In this document: one piece after another, positions 1 through 8,512 of the stretch | How positions within the stretch are numbered: the first letter of the stretch is position 1 | Layout of the letters: each line of letters opens with the position of its first letter | Source of the DNA: Candidatus Uhrbacteria bacterium | GTDB taxonomy: Bacteria > Patescibacteriota > Patescibacteriia > JACQRZ01 | Length of the DNA: 35,874 nucleotides | Reading direction: 5' to 3' | Assembly: GCA_016188385.1 (NCBI GenBank) | Contig: JACPHV010000003.1 | Location: 1-35,874 of the forward strand | The notes under the pieces: model-generated | The model's database searches: none | The model's input: only the letters and a program-made list of their open reading frames with translations | What the model was told of the DNA's origin: nothing | Translations under genes and position numbers: made by a program

Positions 1-245
1 AGAAAAAAGACATTCTATGCTCGCTGGGCTCGAACCTGTTAGTAAAAGATAAAAAGCTTTTTATTTACGGTGAAAACATCGCATTACAATTCAGGCGTAT
101 CTCTCCACGGGTACAATCAATTTTCAAAGAGTTCGAACCTGCTGATTTCCTTTCTACAGAAAGGAAAAACAGGGCTTTCGACCCTGCCTTTCCCATACTC
201 CTCCGGGGGTGGGATTCGAACCCACGACCAATTGATTACATGTAA
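1..245 (+). CDS. C-terminal tail of a probable serine recombinase (5' end outside window)
   Basis: A reading frame is open from the first complete codon (base 3) to a TAA at 243-245, about 80 residues, with no start in view, so it is the 3' end of a gene that begins before the window. The stretch KDILCSLGSNLLVKDKKLF resembles the C-terminal region of large serine recombinases common in CPR genomes; this is recalled family resemblance, not a search result. The last 15 or so codons are antisense to the 3' exon of the tRNA-Asn gene, and the tRNA terminator lies inside this frame, so the two genes converge and overlap. The true stop may have been lost, or the tail may be a translated att-like junction. 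Reading frame is certain; identity is moderate. Confidence 0.45.
   Translation, partial: KKDILCSLGSNLLVKDKKLFIYGENIALQFRRISPRVQSIFKEFEPADFLSTERKNRAFDPAFPILLRGWDSNPRPIDYM
146..167. repeat. Near-perfect 10-bp inverted repeat
   Basis: The arms TTTCCTTTCT and AGAAAGGAAA are separated by two bases. It lies just downstream (minus strand) of the tRNA-Asn terminator and inside the recombinase-like frame. It could be a second terminator-like hairpin or a recombinase-related site; no function is shown. Confidence 0.5.
165..186 (-). terminator. Rho-independent terminator of the tRNA-Asn gene
   Basis: On the minus strand a CAGGG/CCCTG stem with a 7-nt loop (TCGAAAG) is followed directly by five Ts. It begins about 15 nt after the tRNA 3' end at 201, the expected place for a terminator of a single tRNA unit. 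Confidence 0.75.
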
Positions 246-469
246 CCCACTACTTTCGTAAGGCATGGACTATATCTTCACCATTCCTTGCGGTTTAGGT
301 GCTTTGGTATCTAGTCTCTACGGAGCTCCTTCACAACTGCGAAGGTTCCCACGGTGTTAGCTTTTCAAAAAGATTTAGCGTTCACCGTTATCCCAAAGAG
401 TTCACTCTCGCGTTTCCACGAAAGGCTGCCATTTGACAGTCAACTGCTCTGCCGCTGAGCTACCCCGGA
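201..469 (-). tRNA. tRNA-Asn(GUU), split by a group I intron
   Basis: The 5' exon is 469-436 and the 3' exon 238-201 (minus strand). Joined, they give a full cloverleaf: acceptor TCCGGGG/CCCCGGA, D-stem GCTC/GAGC, anticodon stem GTTGA/TCAAT, loop CTGTTAA with anticodon GTT, T-arm GTGGG-TTCGAAT-CCCAC and discriminator G. No CCA is encoded; the DNA continues GAG. Reading straight through without removing the intron would suggest a false GTC (Asp) anticodon, so the exon join decides the identity. The intron sits between anticodon bases 35 and 36. A strong promoter lies at 483-511 and a terminator at 165-186, so the gene is an independent unit. Confidence 0.92.
239..435 (-). ncRNA. Self-splicing group I intron (IC3-like), 197 nt
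   Basis: Minus strand, 5' end at 435, last base G at 239. Exon bases CUGU can pair with intron GGCAG, giving the U·G pair expected at a group I 5' splice site, and the intron ends in G. Core signatures are visible: GTAGAGACTAGA followed by ATATAGTCC (the two P7 strands), a CACC...GGTG P8-like stem and a GAAA-capped P9-like stem. The GTAGAGACTAGA block matches, as I recall it, that of the 205-nt Azoarcus tRNA-Ile intron of subgroup IC3. No ORF is inside, so mobility would need an endonuclease in trans. Subgroup assignment is from memory of motifs; the group I call itself is strong. Confidence 0.9.
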
Positions 470-482
470 TCAATTTCTGATT

Positions 483-511
483 ATTCTATTGAATACAGGT
501 TATAATGTCAA
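483..511 (-). promoter_or_regulatory. Sigma-70 promoter of tRNA-Asn
   Basis: On the minus strand TTGACA (511-506), a 17-bp spacer and TAGAAT (488-483). Transcription would start near 476, seven bases before the tRNA 5' end at 469. The rest of 470-613, between the tRNA and rpoD, shows no gene and no clear rpoD terminator. Confidence 0.85.
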
Positions 512-613
512 ACAACGCGACTACACACCATTCATTCTATCTCGCTCTAACGCGTCCCTCTATCCTGAACGAGCATGGTCGTCAGCTTACACAGCGCACC
601 TATTCGATCATTT

Positions 614-1909
614 TTACAAATAATCTCTCAACCGCTCAACACCGACAAGTTTCGCTATTTTGTCGAGCGCTTTTGCTTCGATCTGGCGGATGCGCTCACG
701 TGTCACGCCAAATTCCTCACCGACCTCTTCAAGCGTATGCGACACGCCGTCGGCAAGACCGAATCGCATCTCTAATATCTTTTGCTCGCGCGGGAGAAGC
801 GTGCCGATAATCTCCTGCATCTTTTCCTTAAGAATCTGCAATGCGGCCGCGCGATCCGGTGAAATCGTGCGCAAATCCTCGATAAAATCTTCAAGCGTGC
901 TGTTCTCGTCATCATCCCCTACCGAAGTATCAATAGAAATCGTATCTTGATTGATTTTAATGATATGCCGCACCTTATCGACCGTCTCTCCCATTTCCGC
1001 GGCAATCTCCTCCGGCATCGGCTCACGGCCGAGGTCCTGAATGAGCTGCCGTTGAATATGGTGAAAACGATTGATTGTCTCAACCATATGCACGGGTATC
1101 CTGATCGTACGGGATTGGTCCGCAAGCGCGCGCGTAATCGCTTGTCGGATCCACCAAGTCGCGTAGGTAGAAAATTTATACCCCTTCCGATAGTCGAATT
1201 TCTGCACCGCGCGAAATAATCCCATATTCCCCTCCTGAATCAAATCAAGAAGGGATAAGTTTTTATCCGCAAATTTTTTCGCGATAGATACCACGAGGCG
1301 CAAATTCGCTTCGATCAAGCGCCGCTCCGCCTCCTTGTCTCCTTTATCCTTACGCTTTGCAAGCTGGATTTCCTCATCGCCGGTGAGCAGTGGCACCTTT
1401 CCGATCTCACGCAAATACATCTGAATAGAGTCAGCTGAAATATCCGATAAATCAATGCGCGAAGCGACCGCCGCCGATACGCGAAGAGATTGTTTGGACG
1501 TCCGTGACGCGGCTGCAACCGGAGCAGGCTCGAGCAGACTGGATCGTTTGTCGAGCACTTGTACGCCGTGCTCTTCGAGTTCGTCAAGAAAATCCTCATA
1601 CTTTTCCTCGTATTCTTCGAGATCGGGAAAGTAATACAGAACTTCATCTTCCGTGAGAAATCCACGTGACCGTCCCTTTTCAATCACCATCTCTGTCACC
1701 GATTGCACGGGAAATTGGGGCGCCGCTACAGCTATCTCCTTCTTCTTCTTGGTACCGACGACACGTTTCGGCGCTTCCCTTTTTGATAGCTTTTTAGCCG
1801 ATTTCTTGAGGCGTGAAATCTTTTTGGACGCTTTTTTCTTTTGTTTTTTTACCTTTTTAGCCACGGGAGCCGGTTTCTTCTTTTTTGCCATTTTTTTTGA
1901 AGATTTCAT
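614..1909 (-). CDS. rpoD: RNA polymerase primary sigma factor RpoD
   Basis: Housekeeping sigma-70 that directs RNA polymerase to promoters with TTGACA/TATAAT-type boxes. In 431 residues: a very Lys-rich tail (1-58), a region 1.1-like part (about 66-120), region 1.2 (about 160-186), region 2 (about 197-262, with [18 protein letters not shown]), region 3 (about 265-345) and region 4 (about 365-431, ending in the helix-turn-helix [15 protein letters not shown]). The start at 1909 is supported by AAAGGA six bases upstream; Met7 is a second possible start. It is the last gene of the suf-dnaG-rpoD operon, 28 nt after dnaG. The many promoters seen in this window fit this factor. Confidence 0.97.
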   Translation of the reverse strand: MKSSKKMAKKKKPAPVAKKVKKQKKKASKKISRLKKSAKKLSKREAPKRVVGTKKKKEIAVAAPQFPVQSVTEMVIEKGRSRGFLTEDEVLYYFPDLEEYEEKYEDFLDELEEHGVQVLDKRSSLLEPAPVAAASRTSKQSLRVSAAVASRIDLSDISADSIQMYLREIGKVPLLTGDEEIQLAKRKDKGDKEAERRLIEANLRLVVSIAKKFADKNLSLLDLIQEGNMGLFRAVQKFDYRKGYKFSTYATWWIRQAITRALADQSRTIRIPVHMVETINRFHHIQRQLIQDLGREPMPEEIAAEMGETVDKVRHIIKINQDTISIDTSVGDDDENSTLEDFIEDLRTISPDRAAALQILKEKMQEIIGTLLPREQKILEMRFGLADGVSHTLEEVGEEFGVTRERIRQIEAKALDKIAKLVGVERLRDYL

Positions 1910-1937
1910 GATAATCCTTTATGGATAGGGTGAAAAT

Positions 1938-3686
1938 TCAGTCCTGTATAGTATACCCTGATGAGACGAGATTTGAAAACTCCCGCGCATACCGATCGAC
2001 CGCTACACTGTCTCCGGATTGCTCGGCGCTCTTCATGAGGGCTCGGAGCTCTTGGATACGGGTCCTCATCACGCGTTCCCGCATCTGCGCTGCCAACAAT
2101 ACAAGGGTGCGTTTTCGCTCTCGCTCATCGAGCGCGGCATAGGCGTATTCGGCATACATGGTAAGCCTGTCCGCGAAACTCTGATCATGCACATTTCCAT
2201 GTTCATAAAGCGTCGCGCAGGCTGCGCGATGTGATTCTTGCAAAAACATTGTCGGGTCAAGAATATCTCGAATGCTGTCGATAAGCGTCGGATCGGAGAT
2301 TAGCAGTGAAAGAATTACCTCTTCGCGATCAGGAGCCGCTATGCGCGATCGTGGCCGCACCTCCTCTCCGCGTTGCGTGGCGCGCTCCTGCCGCCCACCC
2401 ATTTCTTCCCATAACACAGATTCAGACAGATCGAGGGTGTGGGCAACGATTTTAATCCAATGATCCTGCGTGATGCGATCGGGGACCAAACGCAGCACAG
2501 AAAAAAATGCAAGAACCGCTTTTCGCTTTTCATGCGGATCGGTTGACCGCGAACAAGGAGCAAGTACTCGTTCAAAATGAAAATCAAGAAATCCTTTCGC
2601 GTCTTGCACGGCACGCTGCCATGCCGCCGGATCTTTCCTGATACATTCGTCCGGATCTTTGTATGCAGGTCGTCCGTCTTGCGAACGCGGCAATTCGATT
2701 ACCTTCACGTGCGCTCCTTCCGAAAGAGCGACTTCGATACCGCGGACAGTGGCATTCCCGCCAGCCGCATCCGTGTCAAAGGCAAAGAGAAGCGTGTCAG
2801 CAAACCGCTTGATCAATCGCACCTGCTCGGCAGTTAACGCCGTGCCCGAACTTGCCACCACATTCTGCATACCGGCCTGGTATACGGAAAAAAAATCCAT
2901 ATATCCCTCGACTAAAATACAATATCCCTGTTTACGGATTTCCTGCTTCGCTCGATCAAGGCCAAAGACAACGCGGCTTTTGTCATAAACGAGCGTTTGC
3001 GGGGAATTCAAATACTTTGGTCCGCTCCCCTCTTTCTCTTCAAGGATACGGCCGCCGAATCCAACGATATGCCCATGCACATCGCGAATCGGAATCATGA
3101 GGCGCCCGCGAAACCTATCGTATGACCCGTATCCCCGTTCCCGCTTTACGGCGAGTCCGGCATCAATGACATCTTGAAGCGCGAACTTCTTCGATAAGAG
3201 ATACTGCGCGATGACATCACCGTCAGCCGGAGCATACCCAACAAGGAACTCATCGACAAGATCGGCCGTAAGTCCCCGTTCCCGCACATAATCGCGGGCT
3301 ATTTCCGCTCGAGGACTTTTTTTGAGCGATGCGGCAAACGCGTGCGCAGCGTGATCGAGGACATCTGAAATGCGTGTTTTTCTGCTTGACGCCTGCGGAT
3401 CCTGCCGTTGGAGCTCCACACCGGCGCGCTGCGCCAAGATACGAAGACTTTCGGCAAAATCTACGCCCTCATGCTTCATGATAAATTTGAATATATCTCC
3501 GCCATCGTTGCACCCGCCGAAACAATACCATATCTGCTTCGGCTGGCTCACGATAAACGACGGCGTCTTTTCTTGGTGAAAAGGGCACCGAGCCTTATAA
3601 TTCGATCCTGCTTGCCCGAGCTGCATATATTCGCGCAGCAAATCAACGATATCGATGCGTGATTTTATTTCTTCGATTGGATCCAT
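1938..3686 (-). CDS. dnaG: DNA primase DnaG
   Basis: Makes RNA primers for replication. The 582-residue protein has an N-terminal CHC2 zinc finger (C34, H37, C55, C59), the primase core and a TOPRIM domain with E260 in LVEGYMD and D304/D306 in FDTDAAG. The second zinc pair is CFGGC, with three residues between cysteines rather than the two of E. coli; I believe this also occurs in other CPR primases. The C-terminal third (about 440-582) is the DnaB-binding-type region and is poorly conserved. It lies between sufT (35 nt upstream) and rpoD (28 nt downstream), keeping the classic dnaG-rpoD pairing without rpsU. Confidence 0.96.
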   Translation of the reverse strand: MDPIEEIKSRIDIVDLLREYMQLGQAGSNYKARCPFHQEKTPSFIVSQPKQIWYCFGGCNDGGDIFKFIMKHEGVDFAESLRILAQRAGVELQRQDPQASSRKTRISDVLDHAAHAFAASLKKSPRAEIARDYVRERGLTADLVDEFLVGYAPADGDVIAQYLLSKKFALQDVIDAGLAVKRERGYGSYDRFRGRLMIPIRDVHGHIVGFGGRILEEKEGSGPKYLNSPQTLVYDKSRVVFGLDRAKQEIRKQGYCILVEGYMDFFSVYQAGMQNVVASSGTALTAEQVRLIKRFADTLLFAFDTDAAGGNATVRGIEVALSEGAHVKVIELPRSQDGRPAYKDPDECIRKDPAAWQRAVQDAKGFLDFHFERVLAPCSRSTDPHEKRKAVLAFFSVLRLVPDRITQDHWIKIVAHTLDLSESVLWEEMGGRQERATQRGEEVRPRSRIAAPDREEVILSLLISDPTLIDSIRDILDPTMFLQESHRAACATLYEHGNVHDQSFADRLTMYAEYAYAALDERERKRTLVLLAAQMRERVMRTRIQELRALMKSAEQSGDSVAVDRYAREFSNLVSSGYTIQD

Positions 3687-3721
3687 AAAGCAGCTTTGGA
3701 TGTTTGGCTGATCACTAATAG

Positions 3722-4054
3722 CTACATCAGAAGATCGCGGATGTCAGGGTTAATCTTGTCCGGCCCCCAGACCGGCTCCCATACGAGATCGATCTTCACA
3801 TCGCGCACATCAGGCAGCATACTCAACTCGGTTTCCACGCGACGCATGATCTCCGGGCCAGCCGGACACCCCATGCTGGTAAGCGTCATGCGAACGGTCG
3901 CGATGCCATGTTGAATCGCCACGCCATAGATGAGCCCGAGATCGACTATACCGACTCCAAGCTCAGGATCAATGACGTTATTTAACGCATCCCAATAGGC
4001 AGCCATCTTCTTATCAGGCTTGGGCGGCATGTATGTTGATGAGTCCTTGTTCAT
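3722..4054 (-). CDS. sufT: SufT-like MIP18/DUF59 iron-sulfur assembly factor
   Basis: About 110 residues consisting of a MIP18 (DUF59) domain: VIDPELGVGIVDLGLIYGV followed by TLTSMGCPAGP, which holds the conserved cysteine. Proteins of this family help mature or deliver Fe-S clusters; the eighth position in a suf operon supports that role. I start the gene at the ATG at 4054, which overlaps the sufU stop as ATGA; a longer frame to 4126 would overlap sufU by 76 nt and adds no family sequence. The gene symbol rests on domain and context. Confidence 0.85.
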   Translation of the reverse strand: MNKDSSTYMPPKPDKKMAAYWDALNNVIDPELGVGIVDLGLIYGVAIQHGIATVRMTLTSMGCPAGPEIMRRVETELSMLPDVRDVKIDLVWEPVWGPDKINPDIRDLLM

Positions 4055-4437
4055 CTTTTTTGCTTGCGCTTCTGCTTGAAAATTGTAATCGCTTTTTGCA
4101 GCGCAGTCAATCCAAGCTGCGCGCACTGCTCACGAGCCTTACTCACAGGTATACCGAGCAGATCGGCTGCATCCTGTTGCGTAAGCTTCTCAATGGACCC
4201 GATGCTTTTCCCTTGTATGGAGTCAAGCAAGAGCGAAGTTGCTGCCTGGCTGATCGCGCATCCTGCTCCCAAGAAACGCGCATCGGCAACCTTGCCTTCT
4301 TTCACTGAAATATCGAGCTTGACGATATCTCCGCATAAAGGATTATGCTGCACGATATGCGCCGATGGGCGCGGCAACGATCCCCGGTGGCGGGGATGTC
4401 GGTAGTGGTCAAGTATTATTTCGGAATACAAATCCAT
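4051..4437 (-). CDS. sufU: SufU/IscU-type iron-sulfur scaffold or sulfur acceptor
   Basis: 128 residues beginning MDLYSEIILDHYRHPRHRG, the usual N-terminus of the family, so I place the start at 4437, seven bases after sufS ends, rather than at 4497 inside sufS. The three conserved cysteines are present in NPLCGD, GAGCAISQAA and REQCAQLGL. The pattern fits SufU, which accepts sulfur from the neighbouring cysteine desulfurase SufS, better than classical IscU, although the segment between the second and third cysteine is shorter than in Bacillus SufU. The tail is rich in Lys and Arg. It overlaps sufT by 4 nt. Confidence 0.9.
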   Translation of the reverse strand: MDLYSEIILDHYRHPRHRGSLPRPSAHIVQHNPLCGDIVKLDISVKEGKVADARFLGAGCAISQAATSLLLDSIQGKSIGSIEKLTQQDAADLLGIPVSKAREQCAQLGLTALQKAITIFKQKRKQKR

Positions 4438-4444
4438 GAACTGT

Positions 4445-5689
4445 TTATGATCTTCGTTTTGTAAAAGGCAGCTGAAAAACTTTGAATACCTTTTCAAGCG
4501 CTCGCGCTGCCCGATCGATATCGGACCGAGTATTGTACAGATAGAAACTCATGCGCGCTGTTGCCTCCACGCCCAACAAACGGACAAGCGGTTCCGCGCA
4601 ATGCAGACCGGAACGGATAGCAATGCCGCTTACGTCAAATACCGTGGCAATATCATGGGGGTGCACGCCGTCTACCGCAAAAGAAAGCATACTGTTGGAT
4701 TCCCCTTCCGGATGAAAGAGGCGCACGTGAGGATAGCTGCCAAATACCGAACGCGCGTGGGAAAGCAAATCAGCGTCATGGGTTTGGATGGCATCAAATC
4801 CGACTGACTCAAGAAAATCAATCGCGGCGGCAAACGCGATAATTCCCGCAATATTCGGAGTGCCTGCCTCAAATCTCCATGGTGCCGACCGATAGGTCGA
4901 ATGTCGTGGCTCCACGATCTCCACCATATCCCCACCGAATTGATAGGGCGGCATAGTCTCTAGAATTTCTTTTTTTGCATAGAGCACGCCAACACCGGTA
5001 GGTCCGAGCATTTTGTGCGCGGAGAATACAAGAAAATCGCAGCCAAGAAAATGCACATTCGTCTTCGAGTGGCCTGCGCTTTGCGCGGCATCGACGAGGA
5101 CGCGCGCTCCGACCGCGTGCGCCTGTCTGATCATGCGTCGCAGCGGCGGAATTGAACCGAGTACGTTGGATTGCGCGGTAAGGCAAACCAATTTCGGCTT
5201 ATAGGAGAGGAGTTCGCGGTATTTCTTTTCATCGAGAGCAAGTCCCGGCGTGAGCGGGATGATATCAAGACGCGCTCTTTTGACTCGCGCGAGCTCCTGC
5301 CAAGGCACCAGATTCGCATGATGCTCGAGCGCTGAAACAAGGATGCGATCCGTACGTTTGATTGCGGAGGCAGCCCAAGTCGCGGCTACCAAATTGATGC
5401 TTTCGGTACAGCCGCGCGTGAATACGATCTCTGACGGTGATGCGGCATTAAGGAAGCGGGCAACGCGCGTACGCGACTGTTCATACCGATCTGTTGCCTC
5501 TTCAGAGAGCGTATGGATGCCACGATGGATATTCGCGTTCATTGTCGCGTAATACTCCGACACCGCGTCAATAACCGCGCGAGGCTTCTGGCTCGTCGAG
5601 GCATTATCCAAGTATACCAAAGGATGGCCGTTGACGCGGCGGGAAAAAATCGGAAATTGTTTTTTTATGTATTCTCCAAGCTTTTGCAT
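4445..5689 (-). CDS. sufS: Cysteine desulfurase SufS
   Basis: PLP enzyme (class V aminotransferase fold) that takes sulfur from cysteine for Fe-S cluster assembly. In 414 residues the PLP-binding pieces are all visible: H124 in EHHANLVPW, D200/Q203 in DAAQSAGH, Lys226 in SAHKMLGPTG and the active-site Cys364 in RSGLHCAEP; positions 226 and 364 coincide with those of E. coli SufS. The single short active-site loop is that of group II (SufS/NifS-like CsdB) enzymes. The start lies inside the end of sufD (25-nt overlap), suggesting coupled translation. Confidence 0.96.
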   Translation of the reverse strand: MQKLGEYIKKQFPIFSRRVNGHPLVYLDNASTSQKPRAVIDAVSEYYATMNANIHRGIHTLSEEATDRYEQSRTRVARFLNAASPSEIVFTRGCTESINLVAATWAASAIKRTDRILVSALEHHANLVPWQELARVKRARLDIIPLTPGLALDEKKYRELLSYKPKLVCLTAQSNVLGSIPPLRRMIRQAHAVGARVLVDAAQSAGHSKTNVHFLGCDFLVFSAHKMLGPTGVGVLYAKKEILETMPPYQFGGDMVEIVEPRHSTYRSAPWRFEAGTPNIAGIIAFAAAIDFLESVGFDAIQTHDADLLSHARSVFGSYPHVRLFHPEGESNSMLSFAVDGVHPHDIATVFDVSGIAIRSGLHCAEPLVRLLGVEATARMSFYLYNTRSDIDRAARALEKVFKVFQLPFTKRRS

Positions 5690-6291
5690 AATCGAAAGGA
5701 ACGATAAAAACGACGCGCGAGCGCGCTCGGCAATCGATTGATGTCATGTGAAAGAAACCCATTCACGAGCACTACGGTAGCTGCCGACGCTGACAGTCCG
5801 CGGGTACGCACATACACGAGATTGTTCGAGTCGAGCGGAGAAGTGGTGGCGGCATGCCTGGCGGAAACATCATCTGCTTCGATCTCGAGCGATGGCACTG
5901 CTGTTGAGTGCGCGGAGTCAGACAGCAATAGCGCGTGATGAGAAAAATAGGTATCCGCTTGATGGGCGTTTTTTTCGATGCGCGCGCTACCGCGAATATC
6001 ACTGGACGCGGCGCCGCTCAATACTCCTCTTCCATATATATATGCGGAAGTGCCTTTTGCTCTGTGAGTGATCGAAATACGCACCGAGTAAGCATCCATC
6101 GCGTATCCTATGTAAGCATAGCACATCAGCACGCGGGCGCCGTCACCGACAAGATCAATGGAACATTCGACCGGGGATTTTGCCGCTCGACTTACAAGGC
6201 CGCCAATGATCAATGTCTGTCCGCTTCGTACCGTATATGACGCGTCGCGGAATCGTGTGAAAAATACTGTTTTTATAGAAGACTGTTTCAT
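5665..6291 (-). CDS. sufD: SufD, short form, of the SufBCD scaffold
   Basis: Partner of SufB and SufC in the Fe-S assembly complex. At 208 residues it is about half the length of E. coli SufD and consists only of the beta-helix core and the C-terminal helices. Family marks are ARHAATTSPLD (in the place of the conserved His-Gly-Ala segment) and RGLSASAATVVLVNGF near the end. The N-terminal helical domain is missing. It is not obviously broken: it starts nine bases after sufB and ends inside sufS. Reduced SufD proteins may be usual in this lineage. Confidence 0.9.
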   Translation of the reverse strand: MKQSSIKTVFFTRFRDASYTVRSGQTLIIGGLVSRAAKSPVECSIDLVGDGARVLMCYAYIGYAMDAYSVRISITHRAKGTSAYIYGRGVLSGAASSDIRGSARIEKNAHQADTYFSHHALLLSDSAHSTAVPSLEIEADDVSARHAATTSPLDSNNLVYVRTRGLSASAATVVLVNGFLSHDINRLPSALARRFYRSFRLCKSLENT

Positions 6292-6300
6292 GAGAGAGGA

Positions 6301-7719
6301 TCATCCAACGGAGCCGGTCATTTCCAACTCAAGTAAACGGCGCAGCTCTACAGCGTACTCCATTGGCAGCTGCTTGATAATCGGTTCGGCAAATCCATTC
6401 ACGATCAATGAAGCAGCGTGCTGCTCGGTAAAGCCGCGCGAACGCACATACTGAAGCGCTTCTTCGCTCATCTTTGCTACGGCTGCTTCGTGCGCCACGT
6501 TCGCGCTTGCGTCGTTCACGATCATCGTTGGATAGGTATCAGAACGCGACGATGGATCAAGGATGAGGGCGTCGCACACCACGCGGACGGTAGCGTTGCG
6601 CGCGCTCTTTCCGATGCGGACAAGTCCGCGATAGGAAGTCCTGCCTCCATTGCGGGATATGGACCGTGAAACGATTGTGGCGCTGGTATCTGGCGCAACG
6701 TGGATAATCTTGCCGCCAGCATCTTGATGCTGGTTCGCTCCGGCAACGGCAAGCGATTGGATCTCACCGCGCGCATTTCGGCCGCGTAAGATGATCGATG
6801 GATATTTCATTGTCAGTTTCGAACCGAGATTACAGTCAAGCCATGTCATCCGAGCATCTTGATCGGCGGTAGCTCGCTTCGTCACAAGATTGTATACATT
6901 ATCAGACCAATTTTGGATTGTCGTGTACTGAACCTTCGCGCGTTTTTTCACAAAAATTTCAACGACGGCAGAATGCAGCGAATCGACTGTATATTGCGGA
7001 GCGGAGCATCCTTCCACGTAGTGCACAGAACTATCCTCATCCGCTATGATGAGCGTGCGTTCAAACTGACCCATGGATTGCCGGTTGATCCGAAAGTACG
7101 CCTGTAAAGGCAACGCGATATTCACGCCCGGAGGGACATAAATAAATGATCCGCCGGACCATACGGCGGTATTTAACGCCGCGAATTTATTATCGCTTGA
7201 CGGCACGAGCGTGCCGAAATATGTACGAACGATCTCCGGATACTCACGCAATGCGTCGTCCATACCGAGAAAGATCACTCCTTGCTTCTGCAATTCCTTC
7301 TGTAATGAATGGTAGACGACTTCACTCTCAAATTGCGATCCGACACCGGCGAGATATTTCCGTTCTGCTTCAGGAATTCCGATCTTTTCGAATGTCTCTT
7401 TGATGTGCGGCGGCACGTCTTCCCATCGCTGCGCTCCGCTCTCTGCCGGCTTGACGTAATAGTAAATGGCATTAAAATCGATTCCCGACAAATCGCCGCC
7501 CCAAGCAGGAAGAGGTTTTTCGTAAAAGACTTGGAGAGCGGAAAGCCGTGCTTCAAGCATCCATGAAGGCTCCTTTTTCCTCTCGGATATGAGGCGGACG
7601 GTTTCTCGCGATAGGCCGCGAGGAGCGCGAAATAGCTCACTGGCTTTTGTGCGAAACCCCAATCGATTACCGCTGACAGCGCGACTGATGCGATTTTTTG
7701 TGATTTGTGATACAGGCAT
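6301..7719 (-). CDS. sufB: SufB, Fe-S cluster scaffold subunit
   Basis: Central scaffold of the SUF system. The 472 residues contain VEGCSAP (C238), the beta-helix core and VVCDALILD (C382), equivalent to the sulfur-accepting/cluster Cys405 of E. coli SufB; the ANVAHEAAVAKM segment (H410, E411) and the closing RGFTEQHAASLIVNGF are also typical. It lies between sufC (10-nt gap) and sufD (9-nt gap). No clear ribosome binding site precedes the ATG, so translation is probably coupled to sufC. Confidence 0.97.
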   Translation of the reverse strand: MPVSQITKNRISRAVSGNRLGFRTKASELFRAPRGLSRETVRLISERKKEPSWMLEARLSALQVFYEKPLPAWGGDLSGIDFNAIYYYVKPAESGAQRWEDVPPHIKETFEKIGIPEAERKYLAGVGSQFESEVVYHSLQKELQKQGVIFLGMDDALREYPEIVRTYFGTLVPSSDNKFAALNTAVWSGGSFIYVPPGVNIALPLQAYFRINRQSMGQFERTLIIADEDSSVHYVEGCSAPQYTVDSLHSAVVEIFVKKRAKVQYTTIQNWSDNVYNLVTKRATADQDARMTWLDCNLGSKLTMKYPSIILRGRNARGEIQSLAVAGANQHQDAGGKIIHVAPDTSATIVSRSISRNGGRTSYRGLVRIGKSARNATVRVVCDALILDPSSRSDTYPTMIVNDASANVAHEAAVAKMSEEALQYVRSRGFTEQHAASLIVNGFAEPIIKQLPMEYAVELRRLLELEMTGSVG

Positions 7720-7729
7720 GCGCTTATCG

Positions 7730-8512
7730 TTACGGTTTCAAAAATGGAGCGAATCCCTTATCCGCCACCAAATCCATGAGATCTTTCGATCCGGTGCGCA
7801 CGATGCGGCCTCGAATCATGATGTGCACATACGAAGGATCAACGTAGCGCAAGAGGCTCGGGTTATGGGTGACAAACACAAAGCCTGCATTGTATTCGAT
7901 CTGATGTTCACGCAACGCATGGAGACATACTTTTAACGCATCAATATCGAGTCCCGAATCTATTTCATCAAGAAAGGCAAACGACGGCTTCAGCATGAGC
8001 AATTGAAGAATTTCTGACTTTTTTTTCTCTCCGCCGGAGAATCCTTCGTTCAGCGAACGCGTCAGAAAAGACTGCTCAATGCCGAGTCGGGACGCTGCCG
8101 TTTTGAGAGTAGCGGCATATGATTTCAAGTCGCTCTTGGGAAGACGGTTGCCTCCGACTGATTGCGCGTGGTTGAGAAGCGAGAGTACGGAAACGCCGGG
8201 GAGAACAGGGGGATTTTGAAATGCTAAAAATAGTCCTTCGGATGCGCGTTTTTCCGCCGGCAACTTCGTGAGCGATTTATTTCCAAGGAGGATCGAACCG
8301 CTGGTAATGCGATACTGTGGCAAACCCATCAAAGCTCCCGCAAGAGTGCTCTTTCCGGATCCATTCGGTCCCATCAAAACATGGGTTTCACCTCGTCGCA
8401 CGACAAGCGAAACGCAACGCACGATCGGTTCCTTTCCGATCGCTACGGAAAGAGAGCGACACCGAAGAGACGTTGGAGAAGACGGAAGTTTTTTTGCCGA
8501 TCTCTTTTTCAT
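7730..8512 (-). CDS. sufC: SufC, ABC-type ATPase of the SufBCD complex
   Basis: Soluble ABC ATPase that drives SufB-SufD conformational change. In 260 residues: Walker A GPNGSGKST (48-56), Q-loop near Q99, signature GFSGGEKKKSEILQ (from 157), Walker B FAFLDEIDSGLD (D182, E183) and H-loop H216. The EKKKSE variant of the signature and the EIDSGLD box are diagnostic of SufC against other ABC ATPases. The start codon overlaps the stop of the rrf2 gene as ATGA. Confidence 0.97.
   Translation of the reverse strand: MKKRSAKKLPSSPTSLRCRSLSVAIGKEPIVRCVSLVVRRGETHVLMGPNGSGKSTLAGALMGLPQYRITSGSILLGNKSLTKLPAEKRASEGLFLAFQNPPVLPGVSVLSLLNHAQSVGGNRLPKSDLKSYAATLKTAASRLGIEQSFLTRSLNEGFSGGEKKKSEILQLLMLKPSFAFLDEIDSGLDIDALKVCLHALREHQIEYNAGFVFVTHNPSLLRYVDPSYVHIMIRGRIVRTGSKDLMDLVADKGFAPFLKP

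Noticed and set aside
20-40. CTCGAACCTG near the window start resembling a tRNA T-arm
   Set aside because: The flanking bases do not form a five-pair T-stem or an acceptor, and the sequence is explained by the recombinase-like frame.
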